NCBI RefSeq assembly: GCF_037911585.1
Contig: NZ_JBAJNS010000001.1
Span: 5,553,001 to 5,617,000 of the forward strand
Source of the DNA: Streptomyces sp. GSL17-111
GTDB taxonomy: Bacteria > Actinomycetota > Actinomycetes > Streptomycetales > Streptomycetaceae
DNA: 64,000 nt
Direction of reading: 5' to 3'
In this document: positions 16,589-28,414 of the stretch, piece after piece
How the letters are laid out: each line of letters begins with the position of its first letter
Numbering within the stretch: the first letter of the stretch is position 1
Translations under genes and position numbers: made by a program
Notes under the pieces: generated by a model
Databases searched by the model: none
What the model was told of the DNA's origin: nothing
The model's input: only the letters and a program-made list of their open reading frames with translations

Positions 16589-17205
16589 ACGTGAACGTAC
16601 TGACCCTCCTCGCCGACGCCGCGCCCGAGGCGGAGCGCCGCTCGCAGGAGGTGACCGACTGGGCCGCCCGCATCGGCTGGACCGTCGGCCTCCTTCTGGT
16701 CATCGCGCTCGTGTACTGGCTGATGCGTGAGGGCTGGAAGTGGCGCGCCACGCTCCAGCACGACCTGCCCGAGCCCGCCGCCGTCCCCGAGCGGGACGGT
16801 GCCGCGCGGCTCACCCTGGACGGCCGCTACCACGGCTCCACCACCGCCGGGCAGTGGCTCGACCGCATCGTCGCCCACGGCCTGGGCACCCGCAGCCGCG
16901 TCGAGCTGACGCTGGACGACGCGGGGCTCACCGTGCTGCGCCCCGGCGCGCGGGACTTCTTCGTCCCCGCCGACGCCCTGCGCGGCGCCCGGCTGGACAA
17001 GGGGATCGCCGGCAAGGTCCTCACCGAGGGTGGCCTGCTGGTGATCACCTGGCAGCTCGGCGAGCGCACCCTGGACTCCGGCTTCCGGGCCGATCACCCC
17101 GCCGAGCACGCGGCGTGGGTCGAGGCGGTCGAGACTGTCGCGGCCGTCACCACCGAAACCGGCGACAGTGCCGTCGCCGCTCAGCACGACCGGGAAGGCG
17201 CATGA
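16585..17205 (+). CDS. Membrane protein encoded inside the pyr operon (PH-like domain)
   Basis: I do not recognise a function. The 206 residues have a short outside N-terminus and one membrane helix at about residues 31-47 (IGWTVGLLLVIALVYWL). A cytoplasmic domain follows with strands such as GLTVLRPGARDFFVPADALRGARLDKGIAGKV and GGLLVITWQLG, resembling bacterial PH folds. It overlaps pyrC (GTGA) and carA (stop shared with ATG), so it is translated with the pyrimidine enzymes. An alternative GTG six bases on would give MNVLTLLA. Coupling suggests a membrane-side accessory role, but nothing shows what. Confidence 0.8.
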   Translation: MNVNVLTLLADAAPEAERRSQEVTDWAARIGWTVGLLLVIALVYWLMREGWKWRATLQHDLPEPAAVPERDGAARLTLDGRYHGSTTAGQWLDRIVAHGLGTRSRVELTLDDAGLTVLRPGARDFFVPADALRGARLDKGIAGKVLTEGGLLVITWQLGERTLDSGFRADHPAEHAAWVEAVETVAAVTTETGDSAVAAQHDREGA

Positions 17206-18339
17206 TGACGACCTCCACCCGCAAGCCCGCACCGGCGCCCGCCGTGCTCGTCCTGGAGGACGGCCGCGTCTTCCGTGGCCGTGCCTACGGCGCGGTGGGC
17301 GAGACGTTCGGCGAGGCCGTGTTCTCCACCGGCATGACCGGCTACCAGGAGACCCTCACCGACCCGTCCTACCACCGGCAGGTCGTCGTCATGACGGCCC
17401 CGCACGTGGGGAACACCGGCGTGAACGACGACGACCCGGAGTCCCGGCGCGTCTGGGTCGCCGGGTACGTCGTCCGCGACCCCGCCCGCGTCCCGTCCAA
17501 CTGGCGCTCGGTGCGCACGCTCGACGAGGAGCTGGCCGCGCAGGACGTCGTCGGCATCAGCGGCGTCGACACCCGCGCCCTCACCCGCCACCTGCGCGAG
17601 CGCGGCGCCATGCGCGTGGGGATCTTCTCCGGCGACGCCGTGGACACCGACGCCGCGCTGCTGGCGAAGGTGCGGCAGGCCCCGCAGATGAAGGGCGCCG
17701 ACCTGTGCGGCGAGGTCGCCACCGACGCCCCCTACGTCGTCCCGGCGATCGGCGAGAAGCGCTTCACGGTCGCCGCCGTCGACCTCGGCATCAAGGGGAT
17801 GACCCCGCAGCGGATGGCCGAGCGGGGGATAGAGGTCCACGTCCTGCCGGCGACGTCCTCGGTGGAGGACCTCTACGCCGTCGCGCCCGACGGGGTGTTC
17901 TTCTCCAACGGCCCCGGTGACCCGGCCACGGCCGAGCACCCCGTCTCGCTGGTCCGGGCCGTTCTGGAGCGCGGCACGCCGCTGTTCGGCATCTGCTTCG
18001 GCAACCAGCTCCTCGGCCGGGCGCTCGGCTTCGGCACCTTCAAGCTGAAGTACGGGCACCGGGGGATCAACCAGCCGGTGCAGGACCGTGCGACCGGCAA
18101 GGTGGAGATCACCGCCCACAACCACGGCTTCGCCGTCGACGCGCCGCTCGACGGACCGTCCGACACCCCCTACGGCCGGGCCGAGGTCAGCCACGTCTGT
18201 CTCAACGACGACGTCGTCGAGGGGCTGCGGCTGCTCGACCGTCCGGCCTTCAGCGTCCAGTACCACCCCGAAGCGGCGGCCGGTCCGCACGACGCCGCCT
18301 ACCTGTTCGACCGCTTCGTCTCCCTGATGGAGGGCCAGC

Positions 18340-18347
<8 letters not shown>
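17205..18347 (+). CDS. carA: Carbamoyl-phosphate synthase small chain (glutaminase)
   Basis: CarA hydrolyses glutamine and channels ammonia to CarB. The 380 residues have an N-terminal CPSase small-chain domain (VFSTGMTGYQETLTDPSY, GISGVDTRALTRHLRE) and a class I glutamine amidotransferase domain. The nucleophile is Cys264 in GICFGNQLLG, with His354 and Glu356 in YHPEAA. Two ATGs lie in tandem at 17202 and 17205; I chose the second because its distance from GGGAAGG is better. It overlaps the previous stop by one base and carB by 8 bp. It supplies both pyrimidine and arginine synthesis. Confidence 0.96.
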
Positions 18348-21654
<3,307 letters not shown>

Positions 21655-21663
21655 GCCGCGCGG

Positions 21664-21704
21664 CGGTCGCGGGTGCGGGGCGACGTCCCCCGCACCCGCG
21701 ACCG
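21664..21704 (+). terminator. 17-bp hairpin between carB and pyrD
   Basis: Arms 21664-21680 and 21688-21704 are perfectly complementary over 17 bp with a 7-nt loop CGACGTC. No T-run follows. It lies 9 bp after carB and 72 bp before pyrD, both read on +. It may terminate the carAB message in part, protect its 3' end, or lower pyrDF expression. Confidence 0.65.
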
Positions 21705-21775
21705 TCCCGGCGCCCCCGTCACCCGAAGCCTGATCCCCGCCACCCGCCACCCGCCACGCGAAGGCACCCACCGGC

Positions 21776-22906
21776 ATGTACCGCCTCCTGTTCGACCTCC
21801 TCCTCCGCCGCCTGGACCCGGAGAAGGCCCACCACCTGGCCTTCGGCTGGATCCGGGCGCTCGCCCGCGTCCCCGTCCTGCGCACGTTCGCCGCCGCCTA
21901 CCTCGCGCCCCGCCACCGCGACCTGCGCCTCGTCGCGCTCGGCCGCCGCATGCACGGACCCTTCGGGCTCGCGGCGGGCTTCGACAAGAACGCCGTCGGC
22001 ATCGACGGGCTGACGATGCTCGGCTTCGACCACGTGGAGATCGGCACGGTCACGGCGGAGCCGCAGCCCGGCAACCCGCCCCGGCGGCTCTTCCGGCTGG
22101 TGCCGGACCGCGCGCTGATCAACCGCATGGGATTCAACAACGAGGGCTCGGCCGCCGTGGCGGAGCGGCTGGCCGCCCGCGCCGCGACGCGTCCGCCCTT
22201 CCGCGCGCTCGTCGGCGTCAACATCGGCAAGACGAAGGTCGTGCCCGAGGAGGAGGCCGTCGCGGACTACGTGACCTCCACGGAGCGGCTGGCCCCCCAC
22301 GCCGGCTACCTCGTCGTCAACGTCTCCTCGCCGAACACGCCGGGGCTGCGCAACCTCCAGGCCACCGAGCAGCTGCGCCCGCTGCTGACGGCGGTCCGCG
22401 CGGCCGCCGACCGCGTGACGGACGGCCGCCGGGTGCCGCTGCTGGTCAAGATCGCCCCCGACCTGGCCGACGCGGACGTCGACGCCGTCGCCGACCTGGC
22501 CGTCGAGCTCGGCCTGGACGGGATCATCGCCACCAACACCACCGTCGCCCGCGAGGGGCTCGGCCTCACCTCCCCGGAGCGGCTCACCGGCGAGGCGGGC
22601 GGCCTCTCCGGCGCACCGCTGCGGGAACGCTCGCTGGAGGTGCTGCGCCGCCTCTACGCCCGCGTGGGGGACCGGCTGACCCTCGTCGGCGTCGGCGGCA
22701 TCGAGAACGCCGACGACGCCTGGGAGCGCATCCTCGCGGGTGCCACCCTGATCCAGGGCTACAGCGCCTTCGTCTACGAGGGGCCGCTGTGGCCGCGCCG
22801 CATCCACCGGGGGCTGGCCGCTCACCTGGCCGCCAGCCCGTACGCGACGCTCGCCGACGCCGTCGGCGCCGACACCCGCACGTCCGGAAGCCGGGAGACC
22901 GCGTGA
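21776..22906 (+). CDS. pyrD: Dihydroorotate dehydrogenase (quinone), class 2
   Basis: This FMN enzyme at the inner face of the membrane passes electrons from dihydroorotate to quinone. The 376 residues start with the class 2 membrane-association helices (YRLLFDLLLRRLDPEKAHHLAF). GFDKNAVGIDGL, the motif MGFNNEGS, and NVSSPNTPGLRNLQ with the class 2 catalytic Ser follow. LVKIAPDL and the FMN-phosphate loop GVGGIENADDA come next. A hairpin separates it from carB, and its stop overlaps the pyrF start. Confidence 0.97.
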   Translation: MYRLLFDLLLRRLDPEKAHHLAFGWIRALARVPVLRTFAAAYLAPRHRDLRLVALGRRMHGPFGLAAGFDKNAVGIDGLTMLGFDHVEIGTVTAEPQPGNPPRRLFRLVPDRALINRMGFNNEGSAAVAERLAARAATRPPFRALVGVNIGKTKVVPEEEAVADYVTSTERLAPHAGYLVVNVSSPNTPGLRNLQATEQLRPLLTAVRAAADRVTDGRRVPLLVKIAPDLADADVDAVADLAVELGLDGIIATNTTVAREGLGLTSPERLTGEAGGLSGAPLRERSLEVLRRLYARVGDRLTLVGVGGIENADDAWERILAGATLIQGYSAFVYEGPLWPRRIHRGLAAHLAASPYATLADAVGADTRTSGSRETA

Positions 22907-23778
22907 GCGCCACCGCCGAACCGACCGGGAGCCCCGCCCCGGCCCTGTCCCCCGAGCCCTTCGGCGCGCGGCTGCGCCGGGCCATGGACGAGCGCGGGCC
23001 GCTGTGCGTGGGCATCGATCCGCACGCCGCCCTGCTGGACGCCTGGGGGCTGGGCGACGACGTCGCCGGGCTGGAACGCTTCACGCGCACGGTCGTGGAG
23101 GCCCTCGCCGAGGAGGTGGCCGTCTTCAAGCCGCAGTCGGCGTTCTTCGAGCGGTTCGGCTCGCGGGGCGTGGCGGTGCTGGAGCGCGCCGTCGCCGACG
23201 CGCGCGCCGCCGGGGCGCTGGTGCTCATGGACGCCAAGCGCGGCGACATCGGCTCGACGATGGGCGCCTACGCCGCCGCGTACCTGGACCGCACGAGCCC
23301 GCTGTTCTCGGACGCCGTCACCCTGAGCCCCTACCTCGGGTTCGGCTCCCTGCGGCCGGCCCTGGAGACGGCCCGCGCCAACGGGGCCGGGGTCTTCGTC
23401 CTGGCCCTGACCTCCAACCCCGAGGGGCCCGAGGTGCAGCGCGCGACGGTCGCGGACGGGCGCACGCTCGCCCAGGTGGTCCTGGACCACCTCGCGGCCG
23501 AGAACGCGGGGGCCGAGCCGCTGGGCTCCTGCGGGGCCGTCGTGGGCGCCACCCTCGGCCGCAGCGACGCCGACCTGGCGATCAACGGCCCGCTGCTGGC
23601 CCCGGGCCTCGGCGCCCAGGGGGCGGGCGCGGCGGACCTGCCGCGCGTCTTCGGGGACGCCCTGCCGAACGTCCTGCCCACCGTCAGCCGCGGCGTGCTG
23701 CGGCACGGCCCGGACGGGGCGGCGCTGCGGGCGGCGGTCCGTGCCGAGACGGAGGCGCTGGTCGCCGTCCTGCGGTGA
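22903..23778 (+). CDS. pyrF: Orotidine 5'-phosphate decarboxylase (type 2 family)
   Basis: The enzyme makes UMP from OMP, the last step of the pathway. The 291 residues belong to the longer family seen in actinobacteria. They have LCVGIDPHAALL, the substrate Lys and Gln in VFKPQSAFFE, the catalytic DAKRGDIGSTM segment, TLSPYLGFGSL, and the phosphate-binding end GLGAQGAG. It starts with GTG 22903 in the pyrD stop and closes the operon. A hairpin follows 72 bp downstream. Confidence 0.96.
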   Translation: MSATAEPTGSPAPALSPEPFGARLRRAMDERGPLCVGIDPHAALLDAWGLGDDVAGLERFTRTVVEALAEEVAVFKPQSAFFERFGSRGVAVLERAVADARAAGALVLMDAKRGDIGSTMGAYAAAYLDRTSPLFSDAVTLSPYLGFGSLRPALETARANGAGVFVLALTSNPEGPEVQRATVADGRTLAQVVLDHLAAENAGAEPLGSCGAVVGATLGRSDADLAINGPLLAPGLGAQGAGAADLPRVFGDALPNVLPTVSRGVLRHGPDGAALRAAVRAETEALVAVLR

Positions 23779-23850
23779 ACCCGGCCGCCACCCGGCGCCG
23801 CTCGGGGGGTGTCCCGAGGTGGCGCAGCTCGACTACTCCTCGGTAATGTC

Positions 23851-23893
23851 CGGAAAAGTCCTGTTCAGCTTGAGTCTGACCAGGACTTTTCCG
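23851..23893 (+). terminator. Hairpin terminator of the pyr operon
   Basis: CGGAAAAGTCCTG (23851-23863) pairs perfectly with CAGGACTTTTCCG (23881-23893) around a 17-nt loop. The arms are unusually AT-rich for this genome, and CTGTTCT follows. It lies between pyrF and the mihF promoter. Confidence 0.6.
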
Positions 23894-23902
23894 CTGTTCT
23901 CG

Positions 23903-23931
23903 CTGACTGTGACGCCGCAGGCCGCTAGTCT
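23903..23931 (+). promoter_or_regulatory. Candidate mihF promoter
   Basis: CTGACT (23903-23908), 17 bp, then TAGTCT (23926-23931) fits the principal sigma consensus with one -35 mismatch. A leader of about 105 nt would precede mihF. Confidence 0.5.
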
Positions 23932-24042
23932 CCGAGCAGAGCGGCGTGAACAGGCGCGTTGCTCATTGCTCCGCAGATGCGGGGCAACTAGGTTCCACAG
24001 CGATCCGTATCCGACCAGTTCGACATCCGAGGTGACGAAGGC

Positions 24043-24366
24043 GTGGCTCTTCCGCCCCTTACCCCTGAACAGCGCGCAGCCGCGCTTGAGAAGGCCGCCG
24101 CGGCTCGCCGGGAGCGCGCCGAGGTCAAGAACCGGCTCAAGCACTCCGGCGCATCCCTCCATGACGTCATCGAGCAGGGCCAGAAGAACGACGTCATCGG
24201 CAAGATGAAGGTCAGTGCACTCCTGGAGTCGCTGCCCGGCGTCGGCAAGGTCCGCGCCCGGCAGATCATGGAGCGGCTCGGCATCTCCGAAAGCCGTCGC
24301 GTCCGTGGGCTCGGCTCCAACCAGATCGCCGCGCTGGAGCGCGAGTTCGGCGGCAACGCCTCCTGA
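24043..24366 (+). CDS. mihF: Actinobacterial integration host factor (sIHF/mIHF)
   Basis: This small nucleoid-associated protein binds and bends DNA and affects supercoiling, sporulation and secondary metabolism in Streptomyces. The 107 residues have a basic N-terminal helix (EKAAAARRERAEVKNRLK), then a helix-two-turns-helix DNA-binding part with ALLESLPGVGKVRARQIMERLGI and a second surface near SRRVRGLGSNQIAALE. It is unrelated to the HU/IHF fold of E. coli. The GTG at 24043 gives the length I recall for S. coelicolor sIHF. It has its own promoter region and a strong terminator. Confidence 0.96.
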   Translation: MALPPLTPEQRAAALEKAAAARRERAEVKNRLKHSGASLHDVIEQGQKNDVIGKMKVSALLESLPGVGKVRARQIMERLGISESRRVRGLGSNQIAALEREFGGNAS

Positions 24367-24373
24367 TCCGAGG

Positions 24374-24428
24374 GGGTGCCGGGCCACGGACCGGGCGGCC
24401 GGACCGCCCCCGTGGCCCGGGCACTCCC
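24374..24428 (+). terminator. Terminator after mihF
   Basis: GGGTGCCGGGCCACGG (24374-24389) pairs with CCGTGGCCCGGGCACTCCC (24410-24428) with one bulge. It ends 21 bp before the gmk start. Confidence 0.6.
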
Positions 24429-24449
24429 GGAAACCGGGATAATCACTGC

Positions 24450-25037
24450 ATGACTACTCCCGTCTCCCGGGGGGAAACCCCGGCTCCCCCGGAAAGACAC
24501 CCACGGCTGACCGTGCTCTCCGGCCCTTCCGGCGTCGGCAAGAGTACGGTCGTCGCGCATCTGCGGACCGTGCACCCCGAGGTGTGGCTGTCCGTGTCGG
24601 CGACCACCCGCAGGCCCAGACCCGGCGAGCAGCACGGCGTGCACTACTTCTTCGTCGACGACGAGGAGTTCGACAAGCTGATCGCCAACGGTGAACTGCT
24701 CGAGTGGGCCGAGTTCGCGGGCAACCGCTACGGCACCCCCCGACGCGCCGTGCTGGACAAGCTGGAGGCCGGTGAGCCGGTGCTGCTGGAGATCGACCTC
24801 CAGGGTGCCCGGCTGGTGCGCTCCTCGATGCCCGAGGCGCAGCTGGTCTTCCTCGCCCCGCCGAGCTGGGACGAGCTGGTCCGACGGCTGACCGGGCGGG
24901 GCACCGAGGCGCCCGAGGTGATCGAACGCCGGCTCTCGGCGGCCAGGACGGAACTGGCGGCCGAGGAGGAGTTCGACGTCACGCTGGTCAACACCTCCGT
25001 CGAGGACGTCGCCGCGGAACTGCTAGCCTTGCTCTGA
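24450..25037 (+). CDS. gmk: Guanylate kinase
   Basis: The enzyme phosphorylates GMP to GDP. The 195 residues have the P-loop LSGPSGVGKST (Lys31), then the GMP-binding SATTRRPRPGEQHGVHYFF with its Ser, Arg and Tyr contacts. EFAGNRYGTPRRAV, LEIDLQGARLVR and a lid near RRLTGRGTE follow. The first 17 residues are a disordered tail. The ATG at 24450 lacks a clear ribosome-binding site and lies close to GATAATC, so the message might have a very short leader. rpoZ follows at 166 bp, the usual bacterial pairing. Confidence 0.96.
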   Translation: MTTPVSRGETPAPPERHPRLTVLSGPSGVGKSTVVAHLRTVHPEVWLSVSATTRRPRPGEQHGVHYFFVDDEEFDKLIANGELLEWAEFAGNRYGTPRRAVLDKLEAGEPVLLEIDLQGARLVRSSMPEAQLVFLAPPSWDELVRRLTGRGTEAPEVIERRLSAARTELAAEEEFDVTLVNTSVEDVAAELLALL

Positions 25038-25065
25038 TGGTCCGGTGGGCGGTGCGCCCGGGCGG

Positions 25066-25083
25066 CCCGGCCGAAGGGCCGGG
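25066..25083 (+). other. Short hairpin in the gmk-rpoZ gap
   Basis: CCCGGCC (25066-25072), loop GAAG, GGCCGGG (25077-25083). A 7-bp stem without a T-run could attenuate readthrough from gmk into rpoZ. The rest of the gap shows only the rpoZ ribosome-binding site GGAAGG at 25192-25197. Confidence 0.35.
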
Positions 25084-25203
25084 TCGGAACACCGAGCCGA
25101 GGGTCAGGTCACACGGCACAGCCGGAGGCCGAGCCCCGAGGATCGGCCCCCCGTGCTCCGCAGTCGGCCGTCCGAACGTCTCATCCACTCCGGAAGGCAG
25201 AGC

Positions 25204-25473
25204 GTGTCCTCTTCCATCGCCACGCCCGAGGGCATCATCAATCCGCCGATTGACGAGCTGCTCGAGGCCACTGACTCGAAGTACAGCCTGGTGATCTACG
25301 CCGCCAAGCGCGCCCGTCAGATCAACGCGTACTACTCGCAGCTCGGTGAGGGCCTCCTGGAGTACGTCGGCCCCCTGGTGGACACCCACGTCCACGAGAA
25401 GCCGCTGTCGATCGCACTCCGCGAGATCAACGCCGGCCTGCTGACCTCCGAGGCCGTGGACTCCCCCAGCTGA
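25204..25473 (+). CDS. rpoZ: RNA polymerase omega subunit
   Basis: Omega helps assemble and stabilise RNA polymerase by binding beta prime; in S. coelicolor its loss affects development and antibiotics. The 89 residues show GIINPPIDELLEATDSKYSLVIYAAKRARQINAYY and a conserved middle (EKPLSIALREINAGLL). GTG 25204 is chosen because GGAAGG lies 6 bp upstream; an in-frame extension to 25045 has no support. A terminator follows. Confidence 0.96.
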   Translation: MSSSIATPEGIINPPIDELLEATDSKYSLVIYAAKRARQINAYYSQLGEGLLEYVGPLVDTHVHEKPLSIALREINAGLLTSEAVDSPS

Positions 25474-25525
25474 GGCTGGCGGCACCGGCGGCACCGGTAG
25501 CCAGGAGGCCCGCGAGCACCGCGTT

Positions 25526-25558
25526 CACCGGCCCGGCAGACACCCTGCCGGGCCGGTG
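25526..25558 (+). terminator. Terminator after rpoZ
   Basis: CACCGGCCCGGCAG (25526-25539) pairs perfectly with CTGCCGGGCCGGTG (25545-25558) around ACACC. It separates rpoZ from coaBC. Confidence 0.75.
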
Positions 25559-25626
25559 GTGTGTCATAGGACGTGCGCACGGCACGCCGTGCCACGGCCC
25601 CTTCCCGAGCAGAGGCGGACACGAGC

Positions 25627-26892
25627 ATGGCTGACACGGCCGGCACGGAGAACACGGCTGACCCGACGGACCGGCCCACGGTGGTCCTCGGCGTGAGCGG
25701 CGGCATCGCCGCCTACAAGGCCTGCGAGCTGCTACGGCGGTTCACCGAGTCCGGCCACGACGTCCAGGTCGTGCCGACGGCCTCCGCCCTCCACTTCGTC
25801 GGCGAGGCGACCTGGGCCGCCCTCTCCGGCCGCCCGGTGGCGACCGAGGTCTGGGCGGACGTCCACGAGGTGCCGCACGTGGCGATCGGCCGCGCGGCCG
25901 ACCTCGTCGTCGTCGCCCCCGCGACGGCGGACACCCTCGCCAAGGCCGCCCACGGGCTCGCGAACGACCTGCTCACCAACACGCTCCTCACCGCCCGCTG
26001 TCCCGTGGTCTTCGCGCCCGCCATGCACACCGAGATGTGGGAGCACCCGGCGACCCGGGAGAACGTGGCGACGCTGCGCCGCCGGGGAGCCGTGGTGATC
26101 GAGCCCGCCACCGGCCGGCTCACCGGAGCCGACACCGGGAAGGGACGACTGCCCGAGCCGGAGGAGATCTACGCCCTCTGCCGGCGGGTCCTGGCCCGTG
26201 GCGTCGGCGCCCCGGACCTGACGGGCCGCCACGTGGTCGTCAGCGCCGGCGGGACGCGCGAGCCGCTGGACCCCGTCCGGTACCTCGGCAACCGCTCCTC
26301 CGGGCGGCAGGGGTACGCGCTCGCCGCGACCGCCGCCGCGCGGGGGGCGCGGGTCACGCTCGTGGCCGCCAACACCGCGCTGCCCGCCCCCGGGGGCGTC
26401 ACCGTCGTCCCGGTGGGCACGGCCCGGCAGCTGCGGGAGGCCGTGCTGAAGGCCGTCGCCGACGCGGACGCCGTCGTCATGGCCGCCGCCGTGGCCGACT
26501 TCCGGCCCGCCCACTACGCGAGCGGCAAGATCAAGAAGCGCGACGGCCAGGATCCCGAGCCCGTCGCCCTGGTCCGCAATCCCGACGTCCTCGCCGAGGT
26601 CGCGGCGGAGCGCGCCCGCCCCGGGCAGGTCGTGGTCGGCTTCGCCGCCGAGACCGACGACGTCCTGGCGGCCGGGCGGGCCAAACTCGCCCGCAAGGGC
26701 TGTGACCTGCTCGTCGTCAACGAGGTCGGCGAGGACAGGACGTTCGGCTCCCCGGACAACGAGGCCGTGATCCTGGCGGCGGACGGCGGCAGCACACCGG
26801 TGCCGCACGGCCCGAAGGAGGCCCTCGCCGACACCGTCTGGGACCTCGTCGCCGCGCGGCTGGAGCCGGTCGCGCCGCCCGCCGGCGAGTGA
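25627..26892 (+). CDS. coaBC: Bifunctional phosphopantothenoylcysteine decarboxylase / phosphopantothenate--cysteine ligase
   Basis: This fusion catalyses two consecutive steps of coenzyme A synthesis. Of 421 residues the first half is the FMN-dependent decarboxylase: VSGGIAAYKACELLRR, the active-site His in VPHVAIG, ADTLAKAAHGLANDLL, and PAMHTEMW, where many enzymes have PAMN. The second half is the ligase with VVSAGGTREPLDPVRYLGNRSSGRQGYALA, AAAVADFRPAHYASGKIKK and LVVNEVGEDRTFGSPDNEAVIL. ATG 25627 is preferred over an upstream in-frame start because it gives the family start and has a weak AGGCGG upstream. It has its own terminator-bounded unit. Confidence 0.96.
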   Translation: MADTAGTENTADPTDRPTVVLGVSGGIAAYKACELLRRFTESGHDVQVVPTASALHFVGEATWAALSGRPVATEVWADVHEVPHVAIGRAADLVVVAPATADTLAKAAHGLANDLLTNTLLTARCPVVFAPAMHTEMWEHPATRENVATLRRRGAVVIEPATGRLTGADTGKGRLPEPEEIYALCRRVLARGVGAPDLTGRHVVVSAGGTREPLDPVRYLGNRSSGRQGYALAATAAARGARVTLVAANTALPAPGGVTVVPVGTARQLREAVLKAVADADAVVMAAAVADFRPAHYASGKIKKRDGQDPEPVALVRNPDVLAEVAAERARPGQVVVGFAAETDDVLAAGRAKLARKGCDLLVVNEVGEDRTFGSPDNEAVILAADGGSTPVPHGPKEALADTVWDLVAARLEPVAPPAGE

Positions 26893-26919
26893 TGAGGGCA
26901 ACTCAGTGGGTGAGACACC

Positions 26920-26951
26920 TTGACCTGTGCACCCGGGCCTGCGGATAAACT
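26920..26951 (+). promoter_or_regulatory. Candidate metK promoter
   Basis: TTGACC (26920-26925) and TAAACT (26946-26951) are both good boxes but lie 20 bp apart, which is long. A leader of about 75 nt would precede metK. I looked for S-adenosylmethionine riboswitch features there and found none I could defend. Confidence 0.4.
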
Positions 26952-27033
26952 GTCCGCGGACCCGCGCGGGGCGCAGCTCCCCGACCGGGCCACCCAAGAT
27001 CAGCCAGCAGCCGCTGCAACCCCAGGGAGCGAT

Positions 27034-28257
27034 GTGTCCCGCCGCCTGTTCACCTCGGAGTCCGTGACCGAGGGCCACCCTGACAAGATCGCTGACCAGA
27101 TCAGCGACACCATCCTCGACGCCCTCCTGCGGGAGGACCCCTCCTCGCGAGTGGCCGTGGAGACGCTCATCACCACCGGCCTGGTGCACGTCGCCGGAGA
27201 GGTCACCACCAAGGCGTACGCCCCCATCGCCTCCCTCGTCCGCGGCAAGATCCTCGACATCGGCTACGACTCGTCCAAGAAGGGCTTCGACGGCGCCTCC
27301 TGCGGCGTCTCGGTGTCCATCGGCGCCCAGTCGCCGGACATCGCGCAGGGGGTCGACAGCGCCTACGAGAACCGCGTCGAGGGTGCCTCCGGGGACAGGA
27401 CCGGGGACGAGCTGGACCAGCAGGGCGCCGGCGACCAGGGCCTGATGTTCGGCTACGCCTGCGACGAGACCCCCGAGCTGATGCCGCTGCCGATCACCCT
27501 GGCGCACCGGCTCTCCCGGCGGCTGACCGAGGTCCGCAAGAACGGGACCATCCCCTACCTGCGTCCCGACGGCAAGACCCAGGTCACCATCGAGTACGAC
27601 GGGGACAAGGCCGTCCGCCTGGACACGATCGTCGTCTCCAGCCAGCACGCCTCCGACATCGACCTCGACTCGCTGCTCGCCCCCGACATCCGTGAGTTCG
27701 TCGTCGACCACGTGCTCAAGCAGCTCGTCGAGGACGGCATCAAGCTCGACACCGAGGGCTACCGGCTCCTGGTCAACCCGACCGGCCGCTTCGAGATCGG
27801 CGGCCCGATGGGTGACGCCGGCCTGACCGGCCGCAAGATCATCATCGACACCTACGGCGGCATGGCCCGGCACGGCGGCGGCGCCTTCTCCGGCAAGGAC
27901 CCGTCCAAGGTGGACCGCTCGGCGGCCTACGCCATGCGCTGGGTGGCGAAGAACGTCGTCGCCGCCGGACTGGCCTCCCGCTGCGAGGTGCAGGTCGCCT
28001 ACGCGATCGGCAAGGCGGAGCCGGTCGGCCTGTTCGTGGAGACCTTCGGCACCGCCACGGTGGACGTCGCCAAGATCGAGGAGGCCATCACCGAGGTCTT
28101 CGACCTGCGCCCGGCCGCCATCATCCGCGACCTGGACCTGCTGCGCCCCATCTACGCGCAGACGGCCGCCTACGGGCACTTCGGACGTGAGCTGCCGGAC
28201 TTCACCTGGGAGCGCACCGACCGCGTGCCGGCCCTGCGCGCGGCCGCCGGCCTGTGA
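27034..28257 (+). CDS. metK: S-adenosylmethionine synthase
   Basis: The enzyme makes S-adenosylmethionine from methionine and ATP. The 407 residues carry the start RRLFTSESVTEGHPDKIADQISD with its catalytic His and metal Asp, the hexapeptide signature GAGDQG (within DQQGAGDQGLMFGYA), and the phosphate-loop GGGAFSGKDPSKVDRS. GTG 27034 gives MSRRLFTSE; an out-of-frame ATG two bases upstream is ignored. SAM levels affect antibiotic production in Streptomyces. A strong terminator separates it from priA. Confidence 0.97.
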   Translation: MSRRLFTSESVTEGHPDKIADQISDTILDALLREDPSSRVAVETLITTGLVHVAGEVTTKAYAPIASLVRGKILDIGYDSSKKGFDGASCGVSVSIGAQSPDIAQGVDSAYENRVEGASGDRTGDELDQQGAGDQGLMFGYACDETPELMPLPITLAHRLSRRLTEVRKNGTIPYLRPDGKTQVTIEYDGDKAVRLDTIVVSSQHASDIDLDSLLAPDIREFVVDHVLKQLVEDGIKLDTEGYRLLVNPTGRFEIGGPMGDAGLTGRKIIIDTYGGMARHGGGAFSGKDPSKVDRSAAYAMRWVAKNVVAAGLASRCEVQVAYAIGKAEPVGLFVETFGTATVDVAKIEEAITEVFDLRPAAIIRDLDLLRPIYAQTAAYGHFGRELPDFTWERTDRVPALRAAAGL

Positions 28258-28275
28258 GCCGCTGAGGACGGTCTG

Positions 28276-28313
28276 ACGGTGGGGCCCGCCGCCCGTGCGG
28301 CGGGCCCCACCGT
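28276..28313 (+). terminator. Terminator after metK
   Basis: A perfect 17-bp stem (28276-28292 with 28297-28313) has a 4-nt loop CCGT. It starts 18 bp after metK. Confidence 0.8.
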
Positions 28314-28414
28314 GCGTCCCGCCCCGTGCGCCCCGTGCCGTCGAGGAGCCCGCGACCGCGCGGGCGGCGTTCTCGGCGGGGGACGTGTCGGCGCCGTCTG
28401 CTAAGACTGAGGGC

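Noticed and set aside
26952..27033. An S-adenosylmethionine riboswitch before metK
   Set aside because: The leader is under 90 nt and I cannot form the conserved core of any SAM class from it.
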